From NCBI RefSeq assembly GCF_914767665.1, contig NC_059503.1, positions 20,708,001 through 20,772,000 of the forward strand: a stretch of DNA of 64,000 nucleotides, in the 5' to 3' direction. This DNA comes from Harmonia axyridis. Taxonomy: Eukaryota > Arthropoda > Insecta > Coleoptera > Coccinellidae. The notes under the pieces are model-generated. The model worked only from the letters and a program-made list of their open reading frames with translations, made no database searches and was not told the origin of the DNA. Positions 1 to 10,718 of this stretch are shown piece after piece. Numbering within the stretch: the stretch's first letter is position 1; each line of letters starts with the position of its first letter. Made by a program: the position numbers and the translations under genes.

Positions 1-373
1 GAGGAAGAAAAAATATGAAATATTTTTCAGTTTCAGACATTTGCAGACTATCTCAGGTTTGAGTTTCACACAGAGAATAAGCAATATTTTCGATGGATCA
101 TTAGTTTTCGAGGTGTGATGAATAAAGACCTTTTCAACATATAACTGAGTTTCCTTCAATTGGATTACCTTTGTTACATCCACCCTATATTATAATTGAA
201 TGAACAATGTCATTATCGTATCCATGGGGGTTTGACTGTAGGAGATTTTTCAATCTTTATTCTATTGCAGTAGTATGATGACAATATTGCATCAACACAA
301 GTCTATAACTAACATATAACACGTTATGAAGTAAGTCAAATACTTCAATATCTGCTAATAAATATCGTGATTA
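1..373. other. AT-rich stretch, nothing recognised
   Basis: No open frame of note, RNA gene or repeat boundary could be supported here. It is the left flank of the dispersed repeat that starts near 374. Confidence 0.5.
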
Positions 374-502
374 ATAGTATATTATTCAACGAGCGGTAAT
401 GTAGGTCATAACTCACGCAGATGAAGTTTGCAGCACGAGCCGCAGGCGAGTGCTGTAATTCATCAAGTGAGTTATGACCATTACCGCAAGTTGAATACTA
501 TA
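374..502 (+). repeat. Imperfect hairpin at the left end of the dispersed repeat
   Basis: The left arm (CAACGAGCGGTAATG, then GGTCATAACTCA) and right arm (TGAGTTATGACC, then ATTACCGCAAGTTG) are complementary. Inner arms GATGAA/TTCATC and GCAGCAC/GAGTGCTG continue the pairing down to a GC-rich loop. The whole 129 bases can fold back. The same hairpin is kept in copy 2 at about 35348-35478, so it is a family feature and not a chance event. Confidence 0.8.
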
Positions 503-833
503 CTTTATCTACGACTACATCAATAAATACTAAGAAAAAAATACATACTTAGAATATAGACAGAAGGAACGGGAAATAAACATATGTGCTCGATCCCGAC
601 TACAAGAGAGATGGAAACTTAGTGTCACCAATCACAATCGAACTAGCTTCGGCTAGCTCAAGTCCAGTACAGAGTACAGACATAGTACTATATTGAAAAC
701 CCTTAATAGTTGCATATAAAAATGCATTAAAATATACCAAAAAACATTCCCTGTAAACGACGACTTAATGACCTTACTGCTACAAACTCCTTTATATTTT
801 TTTCGGGCAAGTAATTCTGTATGGTAACTTTAG

Positions 834-1028
834 CTGTTTGTCTTTTGGAAATGTATAGGTATACATTTCCAAAAGACAAACAGTTGATATCTAATTATTG
901 TGAATGTTTTGCTGAAAACGATTAATTCAGATAGTGAAGATGAAATATTATATAGGTATATAATATTTCATCTTCACTATCTGAATTAATCGTTTTCAGC
1001 AAAACATTCACAATAATTAGATATCAAC
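834..1028. repeat. Two adjacent perfect palindromes (50 bp and 146 bp)
   Basis: Palindrome 1 spans 834-883, with 24-bp arms around a GG centre. Palindrome 2 spans 883-1028, with 72-bp arms around a GG centre. Both centres read TATAGGTATA. Copy 2 of the repeat (35826-35930) has only the outer halves, joined directly (arm A then arm B). Here the order is A, A-inverted, B-inverted, B. No mismatch was seen in either palindrome, so the event is recent or is an assembly error. Confidence 0.9.
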
Positions 1029-1282
1029 TTAATTTGAAAACGTCAAAATTATTAAAGTGACATTCCCTCGGACATGCCTCCCCTCAATAACAATAATGGA
1101 ATGTTCCCTTTCGGCCAATCGAATAGAAGCAGAGAAGTATAGAAGCACAGATCCATATTTTCGATTTATTATAGTGAGTTATAGCAGTGAGTTATTGTAA
1201 CTCACGATGTTTGTTAATATATACTATTAAGTGCCCAAAAGCAGTTGAATAATGAATATATAATTCAATAGGAGTAGATAAA

Positions 1283-2230
1283 ATAATTTTTTCTCAAGTA
1301 AGAACAAAAACAATATTCCATTTTTGAAAGGAAGTTTCTTGATGTGCCAAGCGTAATCGTCACGTAAGGGAAAGGTGTTATGCTTCTCACCCTTTTTTTG
1401 TCAGCAGCTAATATTTTGTGCGACCAATTGTATGAAGAAAACGATCTTAGTGCATAGCCTCTTGCTTTATCATGGCATACTACATACTACACTTGCCTGA
1501 TCCTCTAAACTTGTTAGGAAAAATTCAAATGAACATACAAGGTGTTTCGAACTCAATGTCAAATCCGGTCTTGAAAAAAAATTTTAAAACTCTTTTTTTC
1601 AAAATAAGAACACATTTTTTTTATTGGTCAGGTGGTATCTCAAGAAAAATTTGTGTATAAGTGTGATACTTAAAAGTGATATAAAATGCTTATTTCCTGA
1701 GATATAGGGCAAAATCCAAGAATTTATCTATCGCAACAAAGATTTACTATAAAATTTCAAGTTTTTATCTCGAGTCTTTCTTTGTTAAAAAGTGTTTTTT
1801 TTTTTGGAGGATCCATAATATCAGTATAAAATTGATCCCCCTGTAGAACCCCATAAGTGATTACTGCGATAAGATGGCCTTCCTGACATTTCGCAAAGTT
1901 GAGGTGAAAGCTTGAATACATAGGGTGAAACAAAGGACAAAGAATGCACGGCGGGTGTTTGTTCAAGTCATCTAGCGGTCATTACAGTAATTGGCATTAC
2001 TGAACCACTGTTAGACAGTGCCTGCTAGCGATTGCCCTATAGAAGACGACATGCTTTTATCTCTATTCACTATACGGAGTGTTCGTTTGATAGCTAACTC
2101 AGCGCTATAATTTTGTTTATTGTTTATATCTATCAAGCAGGAACCTAATCTATTTATTTAATGGATTCGAAGCTTACTTGATGAAAATTCATTATAGTTT
2201 AATCAATAAAATAAACCACTAATCCTTAAA
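1283..2230. other. AT-rich stretch, nothing recognised
   Basis: Only short random-looking open frames are present. There are no splice-bounded coding pieces, and no similarity to other parts of the window was noticed. Confidence 0.5.
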
Positions 2231-2275
2231 TGTTTGCGACAATTGTTTCGCCAGCTCTGTGGCTTCATCAGGTTA
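2231..2275 (-). ncRNA. Hammerhead-ribozyme-like hairpin, copy 1 (minus strand)
   Basis: Read on the minus strand the order is ACC, TGATGA, AG, stem II (GCCA/TGGC around a 6-nt loop), GAAA, ACAATTGT, C, GC. CTGATGA (2271-2265) and GAAA (2249-2246) match the conserved hammerhead core. A-C...G-T around AATT can form a 2-bp helix III followed by C at the cleavage position. Helix I is weak: one strong pair, then an internal loop. An extra A lies between the GA of the core and stem II. It shares its layout with copies at 10620 and 30168. Activity is unproven. Confidence 0.45.
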
Positions 2276-2483
2276 AATTTTCACAGTCGACAGTTGATTT
2301 CATCACTAATCTTCTAGTTCTTTTAGAATATCAGATCTCAGAAGCTTAGAAATTTGGGCAAGTAGGCTTTATGTGAACTGACTGTGTTCTGTTTAAGCTT
2401 TCTTATTGGGCTGTGTGAGTCCGCTAGAGACCTAAGGAGACTCAATAAAGGGTTTCTACTCTTTTTCTCTCCCAAACAACTAG

Positions 2484-2876
2484 ATGCTAGATCAGTTGAG
2501 CACAGAAAAACTCAAAGAATGGATATTTGACGGCACACAAAGACAATTAATTAAGGATCCTGCCTTTACAAATTCAATGAATCAAGTTGCACGAGAAGCT
2601 TGGATATCATTTGTTGCAGTTGTAGAAAATTTTCTAGGCAAACATAAAGCTCAAAATTATGTTGAAATGGTTAACAAGATGCTTAATAGTTTCAAATCCT
2701 TAGGATGCAATATGAGTATTAAAGTACACTATCAACACAACCACTTAGATCGTTTTCCAGAAAATTTAGGAGTCATGAATGAGGAACAAGGTGAAAGAAT
2801 TCACCAAGGTATTAAAGTTATGGAGGACCGCTACCAAGGAAGACGGGACATGTACATAATGGCATATTACTGCTGA
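2484..2876 (+). pseudogene. C-terminal fragment of a transposon-type protein common in arthropods
   Basis: A 130-residue open frame runs from ATG to TGA. Conserved-looking blocks are LGCNMS (residues 73-78), HLDRFPENLG (87-96), EQGERIHQ (101-108) and RYQGR (116-120). From memory, this arrangement recurs in many multi-copy, transposon-like arthropod proteins of unassigned family, where a WNLKR-like tail usually follows; here a stop intervenes. A pyrimidine tract ending in CTAG directly precedes the ATG, so the frame may have been a 3' exon, with the methionine not a true start. No reaction is claimed. The superfamily is uncertain, and the copy looks truncated and inactive. Confidence 0.6.
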
Positions 2877-4434
2877 AGTTTAAAAAGGGACTGTTTGAAA
2901 AATCATTCAAGAATGTCGCGGAAAAGAAGCTTTCGAAGTGTTGAGTGACTTTTTGATTTCTTCAATGTTTTTTTTTGTTTGTAAGTACGACATAATATTG
3001 TATTATGTATAACTAAAATAAAAATTTCCTATCTACTATTGTTTACGACACTTACGGATTTGCGTTAAAATAATGTAATTTATATTTCTCTTAAATTATA
3101 TTCCTCAAAAATTTGAACTCCTAGGTAAAAATGAATACTTTATTTGTATTCAGGACATTAAATTGATATAGAATCAGCTCAAAAAACCTCGACACCAAAA
3201 CAGCTGTTTCCCTGTGCTATAGATATGATTAGGCAGAAATCTACTACTTGGATGTAAAATAGAGGTTCCAATGTTCATGCGAAATTTCGTGAAAAATTAC
3301 ATGAATACGAATTTAAATAACATCGCAAATGAGCCCAACTTCTCTCATCAATGCATTCCTTAGTTTTTGTTCGAAATCTATATATTTCTACAATTACAGC
3401 GTCTTACAAAACTAGATGTTATGTGGGCAGAAGTTTTGTCGTATAATAATGTTATACAATATAATTTTTTTCAACCGATATGCATTTTGCTTTATTATAT
3501 CGACAAGGTAGCTAAAGTTTCGATTAAGAATTGTTCCATATTGTATCGAAATATCCCTTCGTCACCAATACAGCTAACGCATTTGTGTCTATCAAATGAA
3601 TGGAGGGTGGTGTTGTATTTCATTGTTTGGTTTTCCCGAATGTCAACCCTCTGTTTGAACAAGTTTTCCAGACATTTAATTAGGTAATTGATCTTTCCAT
3701 GAGTTAGGTGAGACTTTTATTGTTCGAAGGCCGAAGTAACTTTCAAACAAATTGGTTCTGAATTCACTTTGAGGCTGTCGTCAAAAATCGGGCTATTTTT
3801 AAGATGATTGATTGAAATCATGTAAGATATTTACCTTTTGTAGGATCGTTGGCGGTGTTATTTATTGCTGAGTAGACACCTGATGACACCCGATCCATCA
3901 ATTTTTATAATTTATGTCGGTTTTCTCATGTCATCGTAGAGAAGTATGATTGAGGACTTGTGGATTCGGAAAATATATTTACCAGAAAAATAAAAAGTTG
4001 CAATCTAGTAGGTAGCTTTTCAACACCGAATGCCGTAATCGAATGAATGCTAGTATGTAACAATTGTTTATTATCTCTTATTCTTCTTCTCCGGCTCTTA
4101 GCTTTATATTTCATAATTTTTTTCAGGAATATTCTGATGTCAAATGAATATTCTAGGAGATTTAGCCTAGGATAAAACATTTATAATACAAAGATTTTCT
4201 GAAAAACGTTAAATACAAAAAAAAGTTTACTGTTTATATCAGTTGATTTTAAATATTTTCTTTTGGGTTAACAATTGATAGTAATGTGCTGAAAGTGACT
4301 ATTGCACTTTCTCACAGTGGTCTTAGAGAGCTGGGTTGAATCACATTGAGTAAAAGAGAGTATTGCATACAGATCGACAAAATTAATATTTTCAATGTTG
4401 ATGAATATCAACAGCAGATAGTTTGATTTCAACA
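2877..4434. other. AT-rich stretch, nothing recognised
   Basis: Several 80-110 codon open frames occur on both strands, but their composition is that of AT-rich noncoding DNA, and none has recognisable motifs or splice context. Confidence 0.5.
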
Positions 4435-5200
4435 GAAAAGGTTCGACTCACTGATGAAAAATCCGTCCCAAAATTCGATTCTGTCTTATAACTATCCAAT
4501 GGAAAAACCAATTTTTAAGTTTTCAAGATAGATATTTCCCATGTCGCGGAATCGTTCGTTAATAATGCCTAATAAGATTAAGGGTTCCGAAAAAAATTTC
4601 CATTCGATATTTTTATTATTATTTACTTGTTAATTTCAAAACTGCAGATTCGATTTAAATTGAAATTCGCATTTGAATGTGAAAAACAATTTCAAGCTTC
4701 GTCTGAAATTTTACGTTAACATCGTAACTACAAAAACGTAGATAAAATTCAAGAAGAATATAAAAAAAATTCCAAATAATTCTGTAATCATAAAACCGCC
4801 GGAATTGAGATTTTGGATGTAACAATTTCATCCTCAGTGCAAAATTTCAAGCTGACAACATTATCGAAACCATAGAACATTCAGAGAGCATATAAGAAAA
4901 GAAATACATATTATTTCAGTGACTACAGAACCGATTTGGAATGAAATTTTGCGTGTATATTCAGAATCACAGTTTCAATCTTCCTAGAAAATTACGTTTT
5001 CAAAATCCAATCAGGAACATATAAAATTCGAGTAGGATATCGCCTACCACTAATATGGTATGATGAACTTGAAATAAGTTCAAAACTGTTACACAATAAC
5101 CAATATTTTGGAGTGAAAAGATGGGAAGTATCAAACTAGATTTTAAAAAAACAGCAATTTCTAAATGAATGCAAAATTTCATGCTGATTGCGTCATTAAA
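4435..5200. repeat. Degenerate dispersed repeat, copy 1
   Basis: Blocks such as GACTCACTGATGA, then a CCGCCGGAAT/CTGACGGAAT block, then AAAATTTCA-GC-TGA-AAC recur in the same order at about 7862-8330. Divergence is high and no coding capacity remains. Class unknown; it is an old interspersed repeat. Confidence 0.55.
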
Positions 5201-5242
5201 ATTGAAGAAAATTCAAGCAAATTGTCGACAAAAAATTAGAGA

Positions 5243-5392
5243 AGCATGTGGAGTGAGAAGTTTTTGAGCGCTTGTTCATTCAGTGCCCATTTCTTGGACA
5301 CCAGATATTTACCTATTTACATGAGGTAGCCAAGTGTGCGATTGGCGCTCAAATGAACGAACGTTCAAAAGCCTCTCACTTCACGCCAGTGC
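5243..5392. repeat. Imperfect foldback of about 150 bp
   Basis: The left arm (GCATGTGGAGTGAGAAG, then TTTTGAGCGC) pairs with the right arm (GTTCAAAAG, CCTCTCACTTCAC, CCAGTGC) around a short centre. It is probably a small MITE-like element. No target duplication was resolved. Confidence 0.55.
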
Positions 5393-5402
5393 TTTCATCT
5401 TT

Positions 5403-7328
5403 TTTGGGTGAAATAAGTCTTGCAAGAGTCTTATTTTAGGTCAAATAGTCCAATAAAAATCATTTTTCAATTTATTCATTCATTTATGTTGAATATGAAG
5501 TAGATAACTCTAAGGATAGTTCCAATCAATTTTATTTTTCGAATCAATTGAAAGGTTATATGCGAAAACACGTTTTCTGTAATTATTGATAATTCAACTT
5601 TCAGAGTTTAAATTCCTTCTTCCTTCTTCTCGGGTGTCATAAAATTATTTTCGAAGTGCGGGAATAGATTCTCGTCTGAAAATTGTCCAATTTCCTCATT
5701 AGCGCCCCGCATTTACGTTGAGATTATTCGATTTTGTTGCCGTCGCCACAAAATCAATCTGAAGTGTGCAGAAAAGAGCATATTTTTCCTTCAATACCTA
5801 CCTTAAGATTCAATATTTGGAATTCATCGAGGGGAAGGGGACGACCTGATGTGGTTGGGATTATTATTTTCAATGACAAACTTTTGAAATCGTGAATCAA
5901 CATTTCTTGAAAGATAACAAACAAGGACTCTAGTCTAGGAAATATTAAAACTATTTGAAAAATTGAGGATATGAGATATTATATTTAAACCTTCTATTGC
6001 TATGAAAATATACCTTCATATAAAATTTTTCAGAGCCAACTCTTCAGTTCATAAGTTATCGAAATTAGAACGAATAACTTCGGATTCCTACAATGTGATA
6101 TTTTTCCTAAAATTATTTTTGGACAAGCTGGGGTATTCTATGATATTCAGTTTTATCAATACAATACCGTCTATGATATATACCTACCTAATCTTTGTTT
6201 AAATTTCTTCAGTCTTAAGCTTAATGAATGTTTAATATTTTCTTCATGCTTGAAATAATTTTTGAAACAGAAAACATTCACTGTGATGAAAATTTTGTGA
6301 ATACTGAGAATTCAGAATAACCTAAGAATGAAGATAACTTCACATTCGAAGAAAGACGGTGAGAAAAATATCGTGAATTTCGAGAATTTTTCAGTTGGTA
6401 TTTTTTTTCATTGCTCCTTGCTTATGAATAATTCTCTTAAAAGATGAACACTCAAAAGTCACTTCATATACGATATTTCAATCACCTAACTTTTTTTGTG
6501 CGTTGTTTAGTCTAATGTTTTAAACGATAATATCACACCTTGACTCATTTTCAAATAATATTCAAATGAATATGAAGTTTTTCCAGTTCACTTGGAAATA
6601 ATATTCAATTGTAGTTGTAGCTCGAGTTGTAGTAACCACACTCTTATCAACGTAACCTTTGTAAGCGTTTCTAAAATGTTGACATCTTCAGAAACAAAAC
6701 TTTGGTGACATTTGTTTTTGAAGATCTTTGCGGAAACGTTCGTTAGACGCTCGAATTGATTCTGTGGCACTGAATGTGGCTACCACAACTTCATTGGGAC
6801 ATTCAATTGAGCGCTAATAAAATTGCATGTTATGTCGAAATAACCAATCTTAAATTGAAATACCTACTCTAGTCCGGATAGGAGCTGAACCAATAAGCAA
6901 GTTATCAACTTGAAAGATTGTCAGAACTATATCATATTTTCTGAATTGAATAACCACAGAACTTCACATTTTGAAAAAAAATATCAAGGAATGTATGAAA
7001 TGAAAGTATCCATTAAAAAGGAAAAAAAATATGCAGCATTTGGTGAATTTTTCTCAAATTTTTCGAGTCATCTTTCAAGGCTTGATACTTTTATTTTTCG
7101 AACTATTCAATTTTGGTAAAAAAATAAAACAGTCTACATATTAGTATGATTATGATGGAATTAGTTATTGTTTTAGTTGAGATTGGATAAGTATATGAGT
7201 ATTGGTCCTAAAAAGTGATTGATAATTCCCTATGAAATTCTGCAGCAATATATATCTCGAATTTGAAATGAGAAAATCATGAACTCATGGAAAAATAACA
7301 CATATATGAAAAAAATACATCAACTTAC
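5403..7328. other. AT-rich stretch, no gene recognised
   Basis: This would be intron of the minus-strand gene that starts at 7400, if that call is right. No following exon could be identified. A weak CTGAAGATG...GAAACG motif on the minus strand near 6640-6680 only loosely resembles the hairpin module seen elsewhere. Confidence 0.45.
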
Positions 7329-7400
7329 CAGTCTACCCAATTCACTCACAACTGTTGGAACTTCTTGATCTTGAGGATTCATTCTAGGAGTTGGAACCAT
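7329..7400 (-). CDS. Probable first coding exon of an unidentified gene (24 codons)
   Basis: On the minus strand an ATG at 7400-7398 opens 24 codons (M V P T P R M N P Q D Q E V P, then T V V S E L G R L), which end exactly at a strong donor, CTG|GTAAGT, at 7329/7328. The exon is phase 0. A nearby upstream ATG, 4 bases away in another frame, stops after six codons, so the chosen start is the only productive one. The sequence is balanced in codon use and GC-richer than its surroundings. No family was recognised and the next exon, to the left, was not found. A chance ATG plus donor cannot be excluded. Confidence 0.5.
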
Positions 7401-7620
7401 TCATCTCAACACTTTTCATTAAAAAAAAAAACTTCAATCACAATCTGGGCTGGATGTGTCGATGAGAAAAATCATCACCGGTAACCTTCGAAGACGGTGG
7501 CAGGAAATGTGGTGAAATCTGAAAAGTCCCGAGCAAACCCCGATTACCAGCCACCAACGGGGGAGGGAATTGAAGACACGCCTGATGTTGATGTTAACCG
7601 CCCCCATCGTTGGCGGCTTA
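7401..7620 (-). promoter_or_regulatory. GC-richer leader/promoter candidate upstream of the 7400 start
   Basis: This segment has several CpGs and blocks such as CCACCGTCTTCGAAGG and CCCCCGTTGGTGG, in clear contrast to the AT-rich flanks. Its position directly 5' of the ATG at 7400 on the minus strand fits a 5' UTR and promoter. No TATA box or initiator was assigned. Confidence 0.4.
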
Positions 7621-7861
7621 CGTGAATACCTACAGGGTTTGTATCATTAGTGCACATGTTTCTTTAATTCGATTCCTACTAGGGATTTTCCGGTTCTGCA
7701 TCCAGAATCCTCAGAGGAACCTTATAGAATATGGGGCAGGTAGATGCGATAACTGGAAAAATGTTTTTTTTGAGCGCTTGCTCCCCGCACAGATCGCTCT
7801 ATTATTTCGTTGAAATGTCTGTTATTTTCGACTTTTGAGCTGGGAATAATCTTAGACGAAA

Positions 7862-8330
7862 ACGATTGACTCACTGATGACGAATCAGTCTTCAAATTCT
7901 AATCTGTACGATATCATGATAACTCTAAAACTATAAAAAACTAGAAGCTTGAAAATTTAAGGGTACGTTTGGATCTCAAATCCCTCAGTTGAGCTCATCA
8001 ATGGGCAACATCTTAGGGTTCCGCATATTTATTGGAAATTTTGTTTTCCTGATGATTCGGATGTGAAATACCAATTTCAAGAGAAAATCCAGGAAGCAAA
8101 TGAAAAAATTTATCAATATTCCCGTGACCACAAAACGAAACTGACGGAATCGAGTATCGTGTAAAATTTCAGCCTGATAACTTTAGCTGAACTATAGTGA
8201 ATATCGGGAAATAAATAATCAATATTTCCAGTACAACGATTCAATCCGGTTAAGATTTTGCGTGTACCTTATACAGGTTCGAAAAATAGGTACATTAAAA
8301 AAGATTTTAAGTTATTCGAGAGTATATGCA
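7862..8330. repeat. Degenerate dispersed repeat, copy 2
   Basis: Ordered similarity to 4435-5200, beginning at GACTCACTGATGA and running through ACGGAAT and AAAATTTCAGC blocks. Noncoding and old. Confidence 0.5.
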
Positions 8331-8907
8331 TGGTCCAGTAGATCAGAGCTACAATCAAAACATCTGCATGCTATGAAATCGAATAAGTGAAAATGAACAC
8401 AGAGGAAATTATATGTGTTTTTCATCATCGCGAATAAAAAGGAATATAATTGATGTAATTTTTTTGATCCGTTATGGTCTCATAACCCATGCCAAGATTG
8501 AAGTCATTGACTATCAGCCGCAGTGTGAGCATCCCCACTTAGCCATTGAAAGATAATACTCGTTTATTCGATATCATATCATCCAGATGTTTTGATTCTT
8601 CTTAATTCACTGTTGTCGTGCTCAATTGTGGCTTTTATCAGCTTCTTTTTTTGTTTGTTTACTATTTTCTCAATAGTTCTAATTTTTTATTTTCCTCTGA
8701 TTTGATGGTTTCTATGTACTATTGGGTAGTTACCCCAGTTTCATTGTCGTGTTCAGTGTACCTTTCAATAGCTTCTTCTAGTAGATTTTCGTATTATACC
8801 AGATAAGTCTTGTCTGACTTTCTCCTTCTACCATGATCCCTCTTTCCTTATTCAATTGAAGTGTTTGCAGCAGGCTGCAGTGCTGTTCTTTACGTACCAG
8901 CTTTGAA
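8331..8907. other. No gene recognised
   Basis: Only short open frames are present. No motif or repeat partner was identified. Confidence 0.45.
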
Positions 8908-9058
8908 AAGAGAAAGAAGAAAAGGTGAATATACAACTTCGTCCAACGTATAAAATTTGATCAGCAGGAGTGCTAGAGGGGAAATAGTTTGACCAGAGGG
9001 TACCATAGTTTGATTGGTACACGGAAAGCCACGTGGTGTTAATCCCTTAATATATTAA
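8908..9058 (+). repeat. Short interspersed repeat family B, copy 1
   Basis: Shares an ordered series of blocks with 59728-59852 (same strand) and part of 39045-39110 (opposite strand): GAAAGAAGA-AA, GTACAACTTCGT or its variants, AGTTTGGTCA-C, GGAGC, and a tail ACACGGAAAGCCACGTG...GTTAATCCC. Three copies in 64 kb suggest a SINE or small MITE. No A/B promoter boxes were found. Confidence 0.6.
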
Positions 9059-9298
9059 CTCTGCCGTATAAAATTCTAGAGAATCGCCTTTCATGAAGGC
9101 TGTTGATTGCTTTGAAGTATTTATTCAACATAATTAGACATTTCTGGAGGAAATAATCACTAATCACTATATCCAGGTCAAGCGAATCTACAGGTTGCTA
9201 CTGCATAAACCGTTACTCTTGTTCCTCTATTGTGCATACTGAAAAAAAAAGGCATGTGAGAAACGAAAAAGCATTCTTGGACGTGCAATGAACGATAT

Positions 9299-10340
9299 TT
9301 TTATTATTATTATTATCTATTTAGACCATATATTGGTAAAAAACTTTTAGTTAGAAAGTAACGGGAACTAACAGGAATATGTATTTTTGATTTTTATGGT
9401 GAATAATTTATCCTATAGCATCTACTTCATTTTGATAACTATCTTTGATGAAGTCGAAGGTATTACTGTATAAATAAAAATATTCATCAGTTTTTGATTT
9501 TTCCCCAATTCATTGTATTCTCATATTGGCGTTATTTTTACTGTTCTTGAATGGTTGATTGGGAACGATTTTCAAGTAACTTGACATTGCTTACTGATTC
9601 TTTGACATAGTCTTCAGCTACGGTAGAGTAACTCCAACCTCTTCGCCTTACTTGCAAACCATAAGTTAAATGAGGCTGCACCAACACTAGATATAATGTT
9701 CTCAATCGCAAAACCTTCTGAGATTTTTAAATTTCTCTATCAGAGTTCTCAGTTTATGGACTATTTTATTAATTTGTTGTTTCCATCTAAGATGTTTGTC
9801 CAACACAACACCCAGGTATTTTACTGTGTCCGCTGAGTGTATCATGCAGTGATCGTCAACCACCAGTGATGTAAAAGTGGGACAAAATGCGACAGAGTTG
9901 CTGAAAGGAACGAAAACAGTTTTGTCTATATTCAGAGTCAAAATTATAGACCATAGGTATTTTGATATTAAGTTGAAGGCACTTCCCGCAAACATTTTCA
10001 ATTCTTGCCATGTCTCCGCCTCCAAAAACACTGCGGTATCGTCCGCAAAAGAAATTATTCTTGACTTCGTCTCAAATAAGGCGTTCGTGTACAATAAAAA
10101 CAGAATTGGGCTGAGAATGGTACCTTGGGGTACCCCAACAGTGACGGCAGTGAATGAGCTAACGAATCTTCAATCTGAACGCATTGACTTCTCCCGGTCA
10201 AAAAACTTCTGAACCAATCCAGTGTTTTCCCGACAAAACCATAGTCACCCAGAGTTTCTGATCTTTTGGATTTTCCACCACTGACTTTATAAAACCCTGC
10301 ATGTAAAGCGAAATATCGACCATTACGATATTCATTAAAT
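9299..10340 (-). mobile_element. 5'-truncated non-LTR retrotransposon, reverse-transcriptase C-terminal half
   Basis: Read right to left, the reverse-transcriptase domain is plain. W-F-R-S-F-L-T-G-R is followed by a frameshift within GGGGTACC, then GTILSP, LFLLYTN, and the catalytic FADDTAVF around residue 17 of the 10094-9702 frame. The thumb-region block KYLGVVLDKHLRW follows. Stop codons then fill the 3' part, and the element appears to end in an (AAT)n tail at 9318-9299, as in many insect non-LTR elements. Encoded role: copying its own RNA into DNA at the target. This copy is dead through truncation, frameshift and stops. Clade not assigned (Jockey/R1-like by motif style). Confidence 0.85.
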
Positions 10341-10463
10341 AAATTTGTTCCTGAATTGAGGGTACAAACGAAAATGAATATTTTTTCTGGAGCAGTGTCT
10401 GCTTTTTTCCTACAGAACTTTTTTTTGGTGGAGCACTGGTAGTTCGAAATATATGGAAAAAAA

Positions 10464-10718
10464 AAATAAGAAAATATTGGGAATATTGGACACAAGAATT
10501 CCGATTCCTTGAAAATTGTCTTTATGATTTTAATAAGCGTACAATATTGTTTGTCGTAACTAGGTAATGTGTTATCATATTATGTCATATTGTATGCCTT
10601 ATATATTTATTTATTTTTTAGCCTTGAAAAAGAAACTAACTGTTTCGAAACGTCGGCGTTGTTACAAATTAAACAATAAAATAAAATTGTGTCCAATATT
10701 CCCAATATTTTCTTATTT
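10464..10718. repeat. Perfect 32-bp inverted repeat pair
   Basis: The left arm at 10464-10495 (starts AAATAAGAAAATATTGGG, ends GGACACAA) and the right arm at 10687-10718 are exact reverse complements, separated by 191 bp. Each arm also contains the near-palindromic AATATTGGGAATATT. Confidence 0.9.
10620..10659 (+). ncRNA. Hammerhead-like hairpin, copy 2 (degenerate core)
   Basis: The layout is GCC, TTGAAAAAG, stem II (AAAC/GTTT around TAACT), CGAAA, CGTC, GGC. The second half, GAAACGTC, is a canonical hammerhead strand: CG could extend the A-T closing pair, with C at the cleavage site. The first core strand is decayed (CTGANGA has become CTTGAAA). Outer GCC/GGC close helix I. It is probably inactive now. 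Confidence 0.4.

Larger units (their letters stand above)
374..1282 (+). repeat. 0.9-kb dispersed repeat, copy 1 (probable DNA-transposon derivative)
   Basis: This copy matches 35348-36170 almost base for base at both ends and through most of the interior. Flanks diverge abruptly at about 374 and 1282, which sets the boundaries. No protein can be read from it. Both ends contain a version of ATTATTCAAC in opposite orientation, which suggests degenerate terminal inverted repeats, so a non-autonomous DNA element is the likeliest class. Relative to copy 2, this copy carries roughly 150 extra bases made up of two perfect palindromes at 834-1028. Family name not recognised. Confidence 0.8.

Noticed and set aside
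6640..6680. CTGAAGATG...GAAACG on the minus strand as a fourth ribozyme-like hairpin
   Set aside because: No helix II abuts GAAA and helix I does not pair, so it fails the layout shared by the three accepted copies.
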